Source: Amycolatopsis sp. NBC_00345
GTDB lineage: Bacteria > Actinomycetota > Actinomycetes > Mycobacteriales > Pseudonocardiaceae
DNA length: 64,000 bases
Reading direction: 5' to 3'
Assembly (NCBI RefSeq): GCF_036116635.1
Contig: NZ_CP107995.1
Coordinates: forward strand, 4,898,001-4,962,000
Numbering within the stretch: position 1 is the first letter of the stretch; each line of letters opens with the position of its first letter. Both the position numbers and the translations under genes were made by a program. The notes below the pieces were generated by a model. That model saw only the letters and a list, made by a program, of their open reading frames with translations, was not told the origin of the DNA and did no database searches. Shown in pieces: positions 43,234 through 51,384 of this stretch.

Positions 43234-44241
43234 GTGCTTGTCATGCGGGGATACGTGTTGACCCGTTACGGAAAAGCGGACGCGATGGAGATGCGGGAGG
43301 TCGCCGAACCTGCCCCCGGCGCCGGCCAGGTCCTCATCCGGGTCCGCGCGGCCGGGCTGAACCCGGTCGACTACAAGGTGCGTGACGGCCGGCTGCGGCT
43401 GATGACCCGGTTCGAGCTGCCGCAGGTCGCGGGCAGCGAGCTGGCCGGCGTCGTGGAGGGACTCGGCTCGGGCAGTAGCCGGTTCGCCGTCGGGGATCGG
43501 GTGTACGCCCGGGTGGACAAGACGAAGCTCGGTGCCTACGCCCCGTACGCGGTGGTCGACGAAGGCTTCGTGGCGAAGATGCCGGAGTCCCTGGATTTCG
43601 CCGAGGCCGCCGGGCTTCCCCTGGCCGGGCTGACCGCGCTGCAGGCGCTCCGTGACGAGCTGGCGGTCTCCCCGGGCGACCGGTTGTTCATCTCCGGCGG
43701 CGCCGGCGGGGTCGGCACCCTCGCCATCCAGCTGGCCACCTGGATGGGCGCGAAGGTCGCCACCACCGCGTCGCCTCGTGGTGAGGAACTGGTGCGCTCC
43801 CTGGGCGCCGAGACGGTGATCGACTATCGGACGCAGAAGTTCAAGGACGTCCTGAGCGGCTACGACGGAGCGCTCGACCTCACCGGCGGGCCGGACCTGG
43901 CGGACAGTTTCACGATCCTCAAGCCGGGGGCCAAGACCGTCTCCATCGCCGGAATCCCCTTACCGGCCAACGTGAAGGACGACGACACGCGACCGCTGTT
44001 TCCCACCCTGCTGCGGATCCTGAGCGCCAAGACCGTTTGGCAGGCCCGGCGAAGCGGCGTCGGCTACCGCTACATGTTCATGCACCCCAGCGGGGAAGAC
44101 CTCGACCTGCTGGCAAGCCTCGTCGACAGCGGCCGGCTGAAGGCCGTGCTCGACCGGGTCTTCCCGTTCGAACAGATCGCCGACGCCTTCGCGTACCTCG
44201 AGCAGGGGCGGGCGAAGGGCAAGGTCGTCGTCCGGCTGTGA
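43234..44241 (+). CDS. NADP-dependent quinone-oxidoreductase-like MDR protein
   Basis: 335 aa medium-chain dehydrogenase/reductase without the structural-zinc cysteines, as in quinone oxidoreductases: AAGLNPVDYKVRDG, the GxGxxG-like SGGAGGVGTLAIQLA nucleotide motif (about residue 150), and a C-terminal AFAYLEQGRAKGKVVV. It would reduce quinones or enones with NADPH. GTG 43234 has GGAAAG upstream; the ATG 3 codons later is an alternative. Regulated by the divergent TetR protein, judged by the overlapping operator and promoter. Confidence 0.86.
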   Translation: MLVMRGYVLTRYGKADAMEMREVAEPAPGAGQVLIRVRAAGLNPVDYKVRDGRLRLMTRFELPQVAGSELAGVVEGLGSGSSRFAVGDRVYARVDKTKLGAYAPYAVVDEGFVAKMPESLDFAEAAGLPLAGLTALQALRDELAVSPGDRLFISGGAGGVGTLAIQLATWMGAKVATTASPRGEELVRSLGAETVIDYRTQKFKDVLSGYDGALDLTGGPDLADSFTILKPGAKTVSIAGIPLPANVKDDDTRPLFPTLLRILSAKTVWQARRSGVGYRYMFMHPSGEDLDLLASLVDSGRLKAVLDRVFPFEQIADAFAYLEQGRAKGKVVVRL

Positions 44242-44347
44242 CCTGGCCTTCTCCACCAGAGAGGTGTGCGGTTCCAGCTCGCGGACGCCGCGCGCTTCGC
44301 CCAGCGAGTCGGGTTCGAGCCGCAGCGCCTGGGCGATCCGTGACTCG
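44242..44347 (-). other. Coding-like minus-strand remnant
   Basis: The minus strand reads SRIAQALRLEPDSLGEARG followed by VRELEPHTSLVEKAR, with the codon bias of a real gene, but the frame has neither a start nor a stop at sensible places and continues antisense into the oxidoreductase gene. It ends against the long palindrome. Probably the leftover of a deleted gene; family not recognised. Confidence 0.3.
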
Positions 44348-44401
44348 AAGACTCGTGAGTGGCTATGACGGTTAGAACCGTCATAGCCACTCACGAGTCT
44401 T
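44348..44401. repeat. Long perfect palindrome (26-bp arms, 2-nt loop)
   Basis: Arms 44348-44373 and 44376-44401 are exact inverse complements, with AG between them. The core is ACTCGTGAGTGGC plus TATGACGG. Such near-continuous palindromes look like dispersed intergenic repeats of Amycolatopsis-type genomes; the element also could end transcription of the upstream gene. Its right end runs into the start region of the PLP decarboxylase gene. Confidence 0.8.
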
Positions 44402-45713
44402 GAAACTGGCAACCCGCGCCTACGCCGAGCGAATCCTCCTGGGCCTCGACGCACGCCCGGTCGCCACCGGACCGGTCGAGCACGCTCCGGCCGCGCTGCC
44501 CGAGGACGGGGCCGGCCTGCGCGCGGCGCTGCAGACGTTCGCCTCGCGGTGGGAGCCGGGCTTCTCCGCCGGTGCCGGACCGCGCTACCTGGGATTCGTC
44601 ACCGGCGGCACGACCCCGGCCGCGCTCGCGGGCGACTGGCTGACCGCGGCGCTGGACCAGAACGCGCACGGCGCGGTCGGTTCCTCCGCCACCGCACTGG
44701 AACGGGAGGCCGTCTCGTGGCTCGGCGCCCTGTTCGGGCTGGACCTGCCAGGAGCCTTCGTCACCGGCGCGACGATGTCGAACCTGGTCGGGCTGGCCAC
44801 CGGCAGGGAATGGCTCGGCTCGCTCTCCGGCGGCTCCGTCGCGGAAGACGGGGTGACCACGCCGATCCGCGTGTTGTCCGGAGCCCCCCACTCCAGCATC
44901 GCCAAGGCCTTGTCGGTGCTGGGCATCGGCCGCAGGCACCTCGTCCCGGTGGCGACCCTGCCGGGCCGCGAGGCCGTCGACCCGGCCGCGCTGGAACGCG
45001 AACTCGCCGCCGGACCGGCCATTGTGGTCGCCAACGCGGGCACCGTGAACACCGTGGACTTCGACGACCTCCGCGCCATCGCCGCGCTGAAGTCCCGCTA
45101 CGAGTTCTGGCTGCACGTCGACGCCGCGTTCGGCGGTTTCGCCGCGGTCTCCCCCACCTTCGCGCCCCTGCTCGACGGTTGGGCGGAAGCCGATTCGGTC
45201 TGTGTGGACCTGCACAAGTGGCTGAACGTCCCGTACGACTCGGCCGTGCAGTTCACCCGTCGGCAGGATTTGCAGCTGCGGGTGTTCGAGAACGTGTCGA
45301 GCTACCTCGGCGCACCCGGCGACACACCCGACTTCATGCACCTGACCCCCGAAACCTCCCGACGGCTGCTCGCCTTGGCCGCGTGGTTCGCGCTGGCGGC
45401 GTACGGCCGCGCGGGCTACCGGGAAATCGTCGAGCGCAACGTCGCCTGCGCCCGGGAAATGGGCGCCCGGCTGGACCGCGGTCCCCGCTGGCGGCTCCTC
45501 GCGCCGGTCCGGTTGAACGTCGTGTGCTTCACCCTCTCCGGCGACGCCACCGCCGAGCAGATCGCGGAAGTCCTCGACGCGGTGACGCGCAGCGGCGAAG
45601 CATTCCTGACTCCCACGGTCTATCAAGGCATCCCGGCCGTCCGCGCCGCCTTCAGCAACTGGCGCACCACCGCTGCCGACGTCGATCGTGTCTGCACTGC
45701 TCTGGGCACATAA
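44400..45713 (+). CDS. PLP-dependent decarboxylase family protein (group II, pyridoxal-dependent)
   Basis: 437 aa fold-type I PLP enzyme: GPRYLGFVTGGTTPAALAGDW, TGATMSNLVGL, HVDAAFGG (Asp binds the PLP nitrogen) and Lys273 in DLHKWLN forms the Schiff base. It resembles the aspartate-1-/aromatic-amino-acid decarboxylase group with a C-terminal dimer domain. The only available start is TTG 44400, inside the long palindrome and without a ribosome site; family members usually have a few more N-terminal residues, so the insertion may have replaced the original start. Substrate not predictable. Confidence 0.8.
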   Translation: MKLATRAYAERILLGLDARPVATGPVEHAPAALPEDGAGLRAALQTFASRWEPGFSAGAGPRYLGFVTGGTTPAALAGDWLTAALDQNAHGAVGSSATALEREAVSWLGALFGLDLPGAFVTGATMSNLVGLATGREWLGSLSGGSVAEDGVTTPIRVLSGAPHSSIAKALSVLGIGRRHLVPVATLPGREAVDPAALERELAAGPAIVVANAGTVNTVDFDDLRAIAALKSRYEFWLHVDAAFGGFAAVSPTFAPLLDGWAEADSVCVDLHKWLNVPYDSAVQFTRRQDLQLRVFENVSSYLGAPGDTPDFMHLTPETSRRLLALAAWFALAAYGRAGYREIVERNVACAREMGARLDRGPRWRLLAPVRLNVVCFTLSGDATAEQIAEVLDAVTRSGEAFLTPTVYQGIPAVRAAFSNWRTTAADVDRVCTALGT

Positions 45714-45746
45714 TCACCTTCAATATCCGTAATTGGCAACTTCAAT

Positions 45747-45788
45747 GGCTCCGATGCAAAGGTTGATCCGGCATCAACCATTGGAGCC
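45747..45788. terminator. Two-step stem-loop after the decarboxylase gene
   Basis: GGCTCC/GGAGCC (45747-45752, 45783-45788) enclose GGTTGAT/ATCAACC (45761-45767, 45773-45779), a nested hairpin 33 nt after the stop. It may terminate the decarboxylase gene or lie in the leader of the TfoX-like gene. Confidence 0.45.
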
Positions 45789-45828
45789 GCCGGTGGCGTT
45801 TCCCCGGGCGAGATGCCACAGTTCCCCC

Positions 45829-46161
45829 ATGCCCAATAACGAGGACAAGATCACCAAGGCGCGCGCCGAGTTCGAGCAGCTCGAGGCGCAGATGACCCCG
45901 CATGGCAGTGCGCGGGGGTCGCTGTTCGGCAAACCGTGTCTCAAGATCGGGACGAAGTCGTACGCGTGCCAGTTCCGCGACGGGGTGGCTTTCAAGCTGG
46001 CGCCGGACCCGCGCGCGGCCGCGCTGGCATTGTCCGGAGCCGAGCTGTTCGATCCCTCGGGGAAGGGGCGTCCCATGAAGGAATGGGTGCAGGTACCGGT
46101 GAAGCACGCCGGGAAGTGGGCCGAGCTGGCCCAGCAGGCGCTCGACTACGCCGGCCGGTGA
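45829..46161 (+). CDS. TfoX/Sxy N-terminal domain-like protein
   Basis: 110 aa small soluble protein. The SLFGKPCLKIGTKSYACQFRDGVAFKLAPD segment (recognised across the conserved Gly-Lys and Phe-x2-Asp positions) and the EWVQVP stretch fit the TfoX_N/YjbR-like fold, described for competence regulators but in actinomycetes of unknown role. Start at ATG 45829, the first in a frame beginning with a sensible MPNNEDK. It stands alone, short gaps on both sides. Confidence 0.7.
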   Translation: MPNNEDKITKARAEFEQLEAQMTPHGSARGSLFGKPCLKIGTKSYACQFRDGVAFKLAPDPRAAALALSGAELFDPSGKGRPMKEWVQVPVKHAGKWAELAQQALDYAGR

Positions 46162-46260
46162 GACAGCGCAAACACCGCAATTCGTGACAGGTTTCCTCGC
46201 GGCCGAGCTGCCACACTATGTCCTGCCCAAGGTCATTACACGGAATGGGACGGAGCAGGG

Positions 46261-46620
46261 ATGCCACACCCGTTCGGGTACATGCAGCTGGCGACGGCAG
46301 ACGTGGACAAGGCGCAGCAGTTCTACGGCGGCCTGTTCGACTGGCAGCTCGAATCCACCGGCGACGCCGAGCACCCGTACATCGAAATCCAGAGCGGGGA
46401 CGGACCGCCCATCGGCGGAATGATGCCCGCCGCCCCGCAGGCACCGCCGATGTGGGTTCCCTACATTCAAGTGGCCACGGTCGACGGTTTCGTCACACAA
46501 GCCAGGGACCTCGGTGCCACGGTGGCCCAGGAACCCACCGAACTGCCCGACCACAGCTGGTACGCCGTGCTCATCGATCCCACTGGCGCGCCTTTCGCCC
46601 TGCACGGTCCTCGGAGCTGA
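46261..46620 (+). CDS. VOC family protein (glyoxalase/bleomycin-resistance fold)
   Basis: 119 aa single-module vicinal-oxygen-chelate protein: GYMQLATADVDKAQQFYGGLFDW, YIQVATVDGFVTQARDLGA and the C-terminal DPTGAPFALHGP are the classic beta-alpha-beta-beta-beta signatures. Possible metal-dependent enzyme or antibiotic-binding protein; function unassigned. GCAGGG precedes ATG 46261. The cytochrome c gene follows 35 nt later but in a separate-looking unit. Confidence 0.82.
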   Translation: MPHPFGYMQLATADVDKAQQFYGGLFDWQLESTGDAEHPYIEIQSGDGPPIGGMMPAAPQAPPMWVPYIQVATVDGFVTQARDLGATVAQEPTELPDHSWYAVLIDPTGAPFALHGPRS

Positions 46621-46655
46621 ATCGCGGAGAACGCTTTTGATATCGGGGAGGGGAA

Positions 46656-47858
46656 ATGGTCCGCCGCCACGCCACATTCATGACCGCGCTCACCGGACTG
46701 GTGGCGGTCGGAGCCGGGCTGCTGGCCGGCAGCGCGGGCACGGTCGGAGCCCAGCCGACGGCGCAGGAGAACGCCATCGGGCAGCAGGCGGCCGGGGCGG
46801 CGAACCTGCTGGCCCGCGGCCGGTACCTGGCGACGATCGGTGTATGCCAGGCCTGCCACACGCCCCCGAAAGTACCCGCGCAACCGCCGGGGCCCGGAGA
46901 CCAGGACCAGATCGCCCGCGAACGCGACTTCCGCACGAACCCCGACTGGAAGCAGTATCTCGACGACACCCGGCCCGACGCCGGCGGCGTTCCGTTCATC
47001 CTCCGGTTTTCGCCCACCAGCAGCGGAGTCGTGTACAGCCGCAACATCACGCCCGACCTGGAAACCGGGATCGGCAAGTGGTCCGTCGACGACATCGTCC
47101 GGGCGCTGCGGACCGGCGAGACCCCCGACGGGCGGGTCCTCTTCCTGTTCGCGCCCCACACCTTCTTCGCCGGCCTGGCCGATTCCGACGCCAGGGCCCT
47201 GGCGGTGTACCTCAAGAGCCTGGCGCCGGTGAGCAACCGGATCCCCGATCGCGAACTGCCCTTCCCGCCGCAGCCCGCCGCCCCGGTGCCCCATCCGGCG
47301 GATCCACCCACGGGCCCGTCCCGTGAACGCGCCGAGTACCTGCTCGCCGCGGTGGTCGGCTGCAAGGAATGCCATTCGCACAACGAAAACGGGATGCTCC
47401 AGGAATTCACCGGAGGCGATCCCCAGGACGCCTTCGTCGGCGTATTCCGCCTCGGCCCGGACCTGCCGTTGCGGACCAGCGAAAAAGGCCTTTCCGCCTT
47501 TCCTTACCCTGGCTACGCGGTGCTGTACGGCGGCAATCTCACCAAGTTCGGCGTGGACGGCCCCAGCAAGAACACCTCGGTCTTCGACCTGGTCCGCGCG
47601 ATGCGCGGGGGCATCGCGGTCGAACCGGACCAGTACGGCCGGCCGCGCCCGCTCGAGCACATCATGCTCTGGCAGTTCTACTCCCAGATGAGCGACGCCG
47701 ACGCCTATTCCATCGCGTCGCTGGTCAAGCGGCTCCATTATGTACCGCACGACGTGCCGCAGGGCCCGATCCGCTTCGGTGAAGACTGGCGGGCGGCGTT
47801 CAAGCAGGTATTCGGCACGGACCCTTCACCACATGATGCGAGTATTTTCGGCAAATAA
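46656..47858 (+). CDS. Secreted dihaem cytochrome c
   Basis: 400 aa. A hydrophobic N-terminus (residues 9-32, ending ...GTVGAQP) is a signal peptide or anchor. Two c-type haem sites are visible: CQACH at residues 64-68 and CKECH at 236-240, each in a separate cytochrome-c-like domain, with Met candidates downstream for axial ligation. The size and two-domain order resemble the cytochrome subunits of alcohol or gluconate dehydrogenases, but those usually have three haems, and no dehydrogenase gene is present here. GAGGGGAA is the ribosome site. The gene heads the operon that includes the full ccm set, making it the obvious client of that system. Confidence 0.8.
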   Translation: MVRRHATFMTALTGLVAVGAGLLAGSAGTVGAQPTAQENAIGQQAAGAANLLARGRYLATIGVCQACHTPPKVPAQPPGPGDQDQIARERDFRTNPDWKQYLDDTRPDAGGVPFILRFSPTSSGVVYSRNITPDLETGIGKWSVDDIVRALRTGETPDGRVLFLFAPHTFFAGLADSDARALAVYLKSLAPVSNRIPDRELPFPPQPAAPVPHPADPPTGPSRERAEYLLAAVVGCKECHSHNENGMLQEFTGGDPQDAFVGVFRLGPDLPLRTSEKGLSAFPYPGYAVLYGGNLTKFGVDGPSKNTSVFDLVRAMRGGIAVEPDQYGRPRPLEHIMLWQFYSQMSDADAYSIASLVKRLHYVPHDVPQGPIRFGEDWRAAFKQVFGTDPSPHDASIFGK

Positions 47859-47890
47859 GTTCCCGACTGAATGAACGGCAAGGGGGCGTC

Positions 47891-48757
47891 ATGTCCGGAC
47901 CCGCGGAGACCGGTGGCGAACGCTACGCGGAATTGCACTCCCGGTATCAAGCGTTGAGCGAAGAACACGACGAACTCGTGCGGCAGATGGGTGATCAGGT
48001 CAAGCCGTTCCCCGATGCCGGGGTGGACGGATTCCTCAGCCACTTCATCATCTCGCTGGAGATCCTGCAGGGCGATCTCGCCGGCCGGGCGATCAACTTC
48101 ACCATGCCCCCGGCGACGCAGACGGTGTCGAGGTCGGATCCGTTCGTGTACCGGCACGGCGGCCGGAACGAGGTCGAAGTGCCGCTGCCCGAAGGGTGCA
48201 CGCTGCCCTCGGTCATCCGCGAGGACGACTTCATCACCCGGCCCGAGGGCTACTTCGACGCCGGTCGCCAGGTCGTCTGGATGCAGATCCTCAACCTGGA
48301 CGCGCGAATGGAGCACGAAGAGCTGGGGCCGATCCGGATCATCCTCGGGGAAACGCTCAAACGCGAGTACCCCGACGTATTCCAGCCCTCGCTCGGTATC
48401 GCGCAGGCACTCGGCCGCCGCGGCGGATTCCCGTCGTCGCTGTTCTTCAATCCCTATGCGCTGATCGAAACCCGGTTCGGCGTGTTCCGGGCCATTCACG
48501 GAACGCTGGCGTACGGCCGGATCACCGACTTCCCCCCGGTCGGCACCCCGGTGAGCATTCGTGACTGCATTCCGCTGGAGAACGTCGAGGACGTGCGGCG
48601 GTCCGGATCGCTGCGCGCCGCCGACGAGTCGATCGAACCGTTCGCGCGGCTGATCGCGCTGTCCCACCCGATCGACGTGCCCATGCAGGTGTCCGGCACC
48701 GAGGCGTTCCAGTTCGTCGAGAAGGGGATCGCGGCTGCCGGTTCCACCGGTGGCTAG
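47891..48757 (+). CDS. Unknown 288-aa protein in the cytochrome c maturation operon
   Basis: 288 aa, hydrophilic, no signal peptide, membrane helix, CxxC or CxxCH motif. An N-terminal amphipathic/helical part (residues 8-35, ELHSRYQALSEEHDELVRQ) is followed by a beta-rich core with WMQILNLDARMEHEEL and FGVFRAIHGTLAYGRI. I do not recognise a family. It sits between the cytochrome gene (32 nt gap, GCAAGGGGGCG ribosome site) and ccmA (8-nt overlap), so it is co-translated with the maturation system and could be a chaperone or assembly partner for the cytochrome. Confidence 0.55.
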   Translation: MSGPAETGGERYAELHSRYQALSEEHDELVRQMGDQVKPFPDAGVDGFLSHFIISLEILQGDLAGRAINFTMPPATQTVSRSDPFVYRHGGRNEVEVPLPEGCTLPSVIREDDFITRPEGYFDAGRQVVWMQILNLDARMEHEELGPIRIILGETLKREYPDVFQPSLGIAQALGRRGGFPSSLFFNPYALIETRFGVFRAIHGTLAYGRITDFPPVGTPVSIRDCIPLENVEDVRRSGSLRAADESIEPFARLIALSHPIDVPMQVSGTEAFQFVEKGIAAAGSTGG

Positions 48758-49451
48758 CGTGGCCGGACCGGGGGACGCGGCCGCGGTGCTCGCCGGGGTG
48801 ACCCGGATGTTCGGCCACGTCCCGGCCCTGGTCCGGATCGACCTCCGGGTCGAGCGCGGCGAGTTCGTCGTGCTGCGCGGGCCGAACGGCGCCGGGAAGA
48901 GCACCTTGCTGCAGCTACTGGGCACGGCGATCTCGCCCACCCTCGGCGGCGGCTCCGTGCTCGGATTCGACCTGGTGCGAGGACGGTCCGCGATCCGGGC
49001 GCGGACCGAACTGCTGGGGCATCACACCAGGTTGTACGAGGAGCTGACCGCCGCGGAGAACCTGCGGTTCGTCTGCCGCCTGCGAGGGCGCGGCCCCGGG
49101 GCCATCCCGGCCGCGCTCGAGCGAGTCGGCATGACGAGGACGGCGGACGAGCGCGTGCGGGGTTTCTCGCCCGGGATGCGCCAGCGCCTCGCACTGGCCA
49201 GGCTGCTCGTCGTCGATCCGGAGCTGCTGCTGCTCGACGAGCCCTTCGCCGCTTGTGATCAGGAGGCGAAAGCGCTCGTCGAGGACATCATCCGGGAGCT
49301 GCGCCTCGCCGGCCGGACGGTGGTGCTGGCCACGCACGACCACGAGCGGCTGCTGCGCCCGGACCGCGTGCTGTGGCTCGCGGCCGGCCGCCTGGTCCGG
49401 CCCGACCGGGCACCCGCGGTGGCCGGCGCTCCGGCTGCTGGAGGTGCGTGA
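48750..49451 (+). CDS. ccmA: Haem exporter ATP-binding subunit CcmA
   Basis: 233 aa ABC ATPase: Walker A GPNGAGKST (residues 44-52), signature FSPGMRQRLALA (139-150), Walker B LLLLDEP (159-165) and the H-loop THDHER. FSPGM in the signature and the short, single-ATPase size match CcmA, which drives release of holo-CcmE from the CcmC complex. It is coupled to ccmB by a TGATG overlap. Soluble, membrane-attached through CcmB. Confidence 0.87.
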   Translation: MASVAGPGDAAAVLAGVTRMFGHVPALVRIDLRVERGEFVVLRGPNGAGKSTLLQLLGTAISPTLGGGSVLGFDLVRGRSAIRARTELLGHHTRLYEELTAAENLRFVCRLRGRGPGAIPAALERVGMTRTADERVRGFSPGMRQRLALARLLVVDPELLLLDEPFAACDQEAKALVEDIIRELRLAGRTVVLATHDHERLLRPDRVLWLAAGRLVRPDRAPAVAGAPAAGGA

Positions 49452-50125
49452 TGGGCCAGCTGGCCGGCGCGGCCGTGATCGTCGCCAAAGACCTGCGGGT
49501 CGAACTGCGCGGACGGCATGCCGCCGTGCTCGTCGGGCCGTTCGTGGCCACCCTGGTGGTCGCCTTCGGCCTGTCGCTCGGCCCGGGCGGGGCGGCGGTG
49601 GAACGGCTCGCGCCGGGTCTGTTATGGCTGACCGCCCTGTTCGGCGCGGTGCTGCTGTGCCGCCGCGCGTACGAAATCGAGTTCGACGACGACGCCATGC
49701 TCGGGCTGCTGCTGGCGCCCGGCCCGAACTCCGCCGTCTACCTCGGCAAGGCGATCGCCATCGCGATCCAGCTCGCGGTACTGGAGGCAGGCATCTTCGC
49801 GCTGGTGGTCGTGCTCTACGGCCTTCCCGCGGCAGTGTCCCCGGCCGCGGTGGCCGCCGCGCTGGCGCTCGGCGCGCTGGGCCTGGGCGGGCTGGGCGCG
49901 CTGCTCGGAGCGGTGGCGGGCACGACCCGGACCCGTGAGTCGGTCCTGCCGCTGCTGGTTTTCCCGCTCTCCGTGCCGATGTTGATCGCCGGTGCGAAGG
50001 CGACCGCGCTCGCGCTGTACGGCCCGGTCGGCGAGCTCGGTCGCTGGCTCGGCCTGCTGGTCGCCGCCGACGTCGTGTTCTGGGCGCTCGGCACGTTGCT
50101 GTTCGACTACATGGTGGAGGACTGA
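49451..50125 (+). CDS. ccmB: Haem exporter membrane protein CcmB
   Basis: 224 aa with six predicted membrane helices and a charged N-terminus (VAKDLRVELRGRH); the LLLAPGPNSAVYLGKA and LPLLVFPLSVPMLIAGAK segments are CcmB-typical. Overlaps ccmA by TGATG and is followed by ccmC with 1 nt between stop and start. Forms the CcmABCD release complex. Confidence 0.85.
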   Translation: MGQLAGAAVIVAKDLRVELRGRHAAVLVGPFVATLVVAFGLSLGPGGAAVERLAPGLLWLTALFGAVLLCRRAYEIEFDDDAMLGLLLAPGPNSAVYLGKAIAIAIQLAVLEAGIFALVVVLYGLPAAVSPAAVAAALALGALGLGGLGALLGAVAGTTRTRESVLPLLVFPLSVPMLIAGAKATALALYGPVGELGRWLGLLVAADVVFWALGTLLFDYMVED

Positions 50126-50126
50126 G

Positions 50127-50885
50127 ATGCGGGCGCTGCGACGGGTCGGCGGGTGGATCACCGGGGACCGCGGCCGCCGGGCCCTCGGCTGGACAGCGGG
50201 CACCGGCCTGGCGCTCAGCGCGGCGTGCTCGCTGTTCGTGGTGCCCGCGGACGCCGAACAAGGCGTGGTCCAGCGGTTGATGTACGTGCACGTGCCCACC
50301 GCGTGGGTCGCCTACCTGGCGTTCACGGTCGTCTTCGCCGCGAGCGTGGCCTATCTGCGCACCCGGCGCACGCGCTGGGACCGGCTCGCCGAAGCGTCGG
50401 CCGAGGTCGGCGTCGTGTTCACCGGCCTGACCATCGTCCTCGGCGCCCTGTGGGGCCGCCCGACCTGGGGCGTGTGGTGGACCTGGGATCCGCGGCTGAC
50501 CACCACGGCGATCCTGTTCCTGATCTATCTGGGCTACCTGGCGGTGCGGCGCCTGCCGGAAAACGCCACCCGCGCCTACCGCTGGGCCGCGGTGGTCGGC
50601 ATCCTCGGTTTCCTCGACGTGCCCCTCGTGCACCTGTCGGTGCTGTGGTGGCGGGGGCTGCATCAACCGCCTTCGGTGCTCCGGGTGCAGGGCCCGACGA
50701 TCGCGCCCTCCATGCTGCTCACCCTGATCCTCGCGGTCGCCGCGTTCACCGCCGCCTATCTGTGGCTGCTGCTGACGCGGATGCGCCTGCGCCGGGCCGA
50801 GGAGCGGGCGATGTCCGTCCTGCTGCGCGATCCGGTGGCACGGGTGACCTCGCCTCAGTCCACAGAGGACGGAGTGCGGCGATGA
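50127..50885 (+). CDS. ccmC: Haem-handling protein CcmC
   Basis: 252 aa six-helix protein with the WWD signature TWGVWWTWDPRLT and the conserved periplasmic His residues in MYVHVPTAW and PLVHLSVLWWRGLHQPPS. CcmC presents haem to CcmE. Length is normal. The C-terminal MRLRRAEER tail is basic and cytoplasmic. Confidence 0.88.
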   Translation: MRALRRVGGWITGDRGRRALGWTAGTGLALSAACSLFVVPADAEQGVVQRLMYVHVPTAWVAYLAFTVVFAASVAYLRTRRTRWDRLAEASAEVGVVFTGLTIVLGALWGRPTWGVWWTWDPRLTTTAILFLIYLGYLAVRRLPENATRAYRWAAVVGILGFLDVPLVHLSVLWWRGLHQPPSVLRVQGPTIAPSMLLTLILAVAAFTAAYLWLLLTRMRLRRAEERAMSVLLRDPVARVTSPQSTEDGVRR

Positions 50886-50998
50886 GCTACCTGGTCGCCG
50901 GTTACCTTGTGACCGGCGTCGTCACGGCCGGGTATGCCGCGTCACTGCTGCGCCGGACGCGCCGGGTGTCTTTGGCACGGCGAGGAACCCGAAAATGA
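50882..50998 (+). CDS. ccmD: CcmD-like small membrane protein
   Basis: 38 aa with one hydrophobic segment (YLVAGYLVTGVVTAGYAASLL) and a basic cytoplasmic tail, in the canonical position between ccmC and ccmE. The ATG overlaps the ccmC stop (ATGA). CcmD anchors holo-CcmE release from CcmC; sequence similarity in this family is always weak, so the call rests on size, topology and order. Confidence 0.7.
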   Translation: MSYLVAGYLVTGVVTAGYAASLLRRTRRVSLARRGTRK

Positions 50999-51381
50999 GA
51001 AAGAGCGTCGCCGCGCTGCCTCTCGTCGGCCTGATCGCCGGCGCGCTGGTCTGGGTGGTGGCCCAGGGAGCGGGTGACAACCTCGTCTACTACCAGACCC
51101 CGGGCGAGCTCCGCGCGGAACCGGCCGGGGCCCGGGTCCGGGTCGGCGGCCAGGTGGTCCCCCGCTCGATCACCCAGGACGGTTCGACGATCCGGTTCCT
51201 GCTTCGCGACGCCGGGGCGCAAGTCGCGGTCGTGTACACCGGCGCGACACCGGCGACGTTCAAGGACGGGCAGGGCGCGGTGGTGGAAGGCGGTTACGGA
51301 CCGGACGGCGTGGTGCACGCGGACGCCCTCCTGGTCAAACACGGGAACCGGTACACCCCGCCACCGGATTCGCGGGGCTGA
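50995..51381 (+). CDS. ccmE: Haem chaperone CcmE
   Basis: 128 aa, one N-terminal anchor helix (residues 5-25) and an OB-fold. The HxxxY haem-binding site is His116 and Tyr120 in KHGNRYTPP; GGQVVPRSI and STIRFLLRD are typical of the OB core. It covalently carries haem from CcmC to CcmF. The ATG overlaps the ccmD stop by 4 nt. Presence of His rather than Cys makes it the HxxxY type. Confidence 0.88.
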   Translation: MRKSVAALPLVGLIAGALVWVVAQGAGDNLVYYQTPGELRAEPAGARVRVGGQVVPRSITQDGSTIRFLLRDAGAQVAVVYTGATPATFKDGQGAVVEGGYGPDGVVHADALLVKHGNRYTPPPDSRG

Positions 51382-51384
51382 CCG

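Noticed and set aside
44400..44401. Insertion-sequence end at the long palindrome
   Set aside because: No transposase, no target duplication and no second copy of the terminal sequence within the window.
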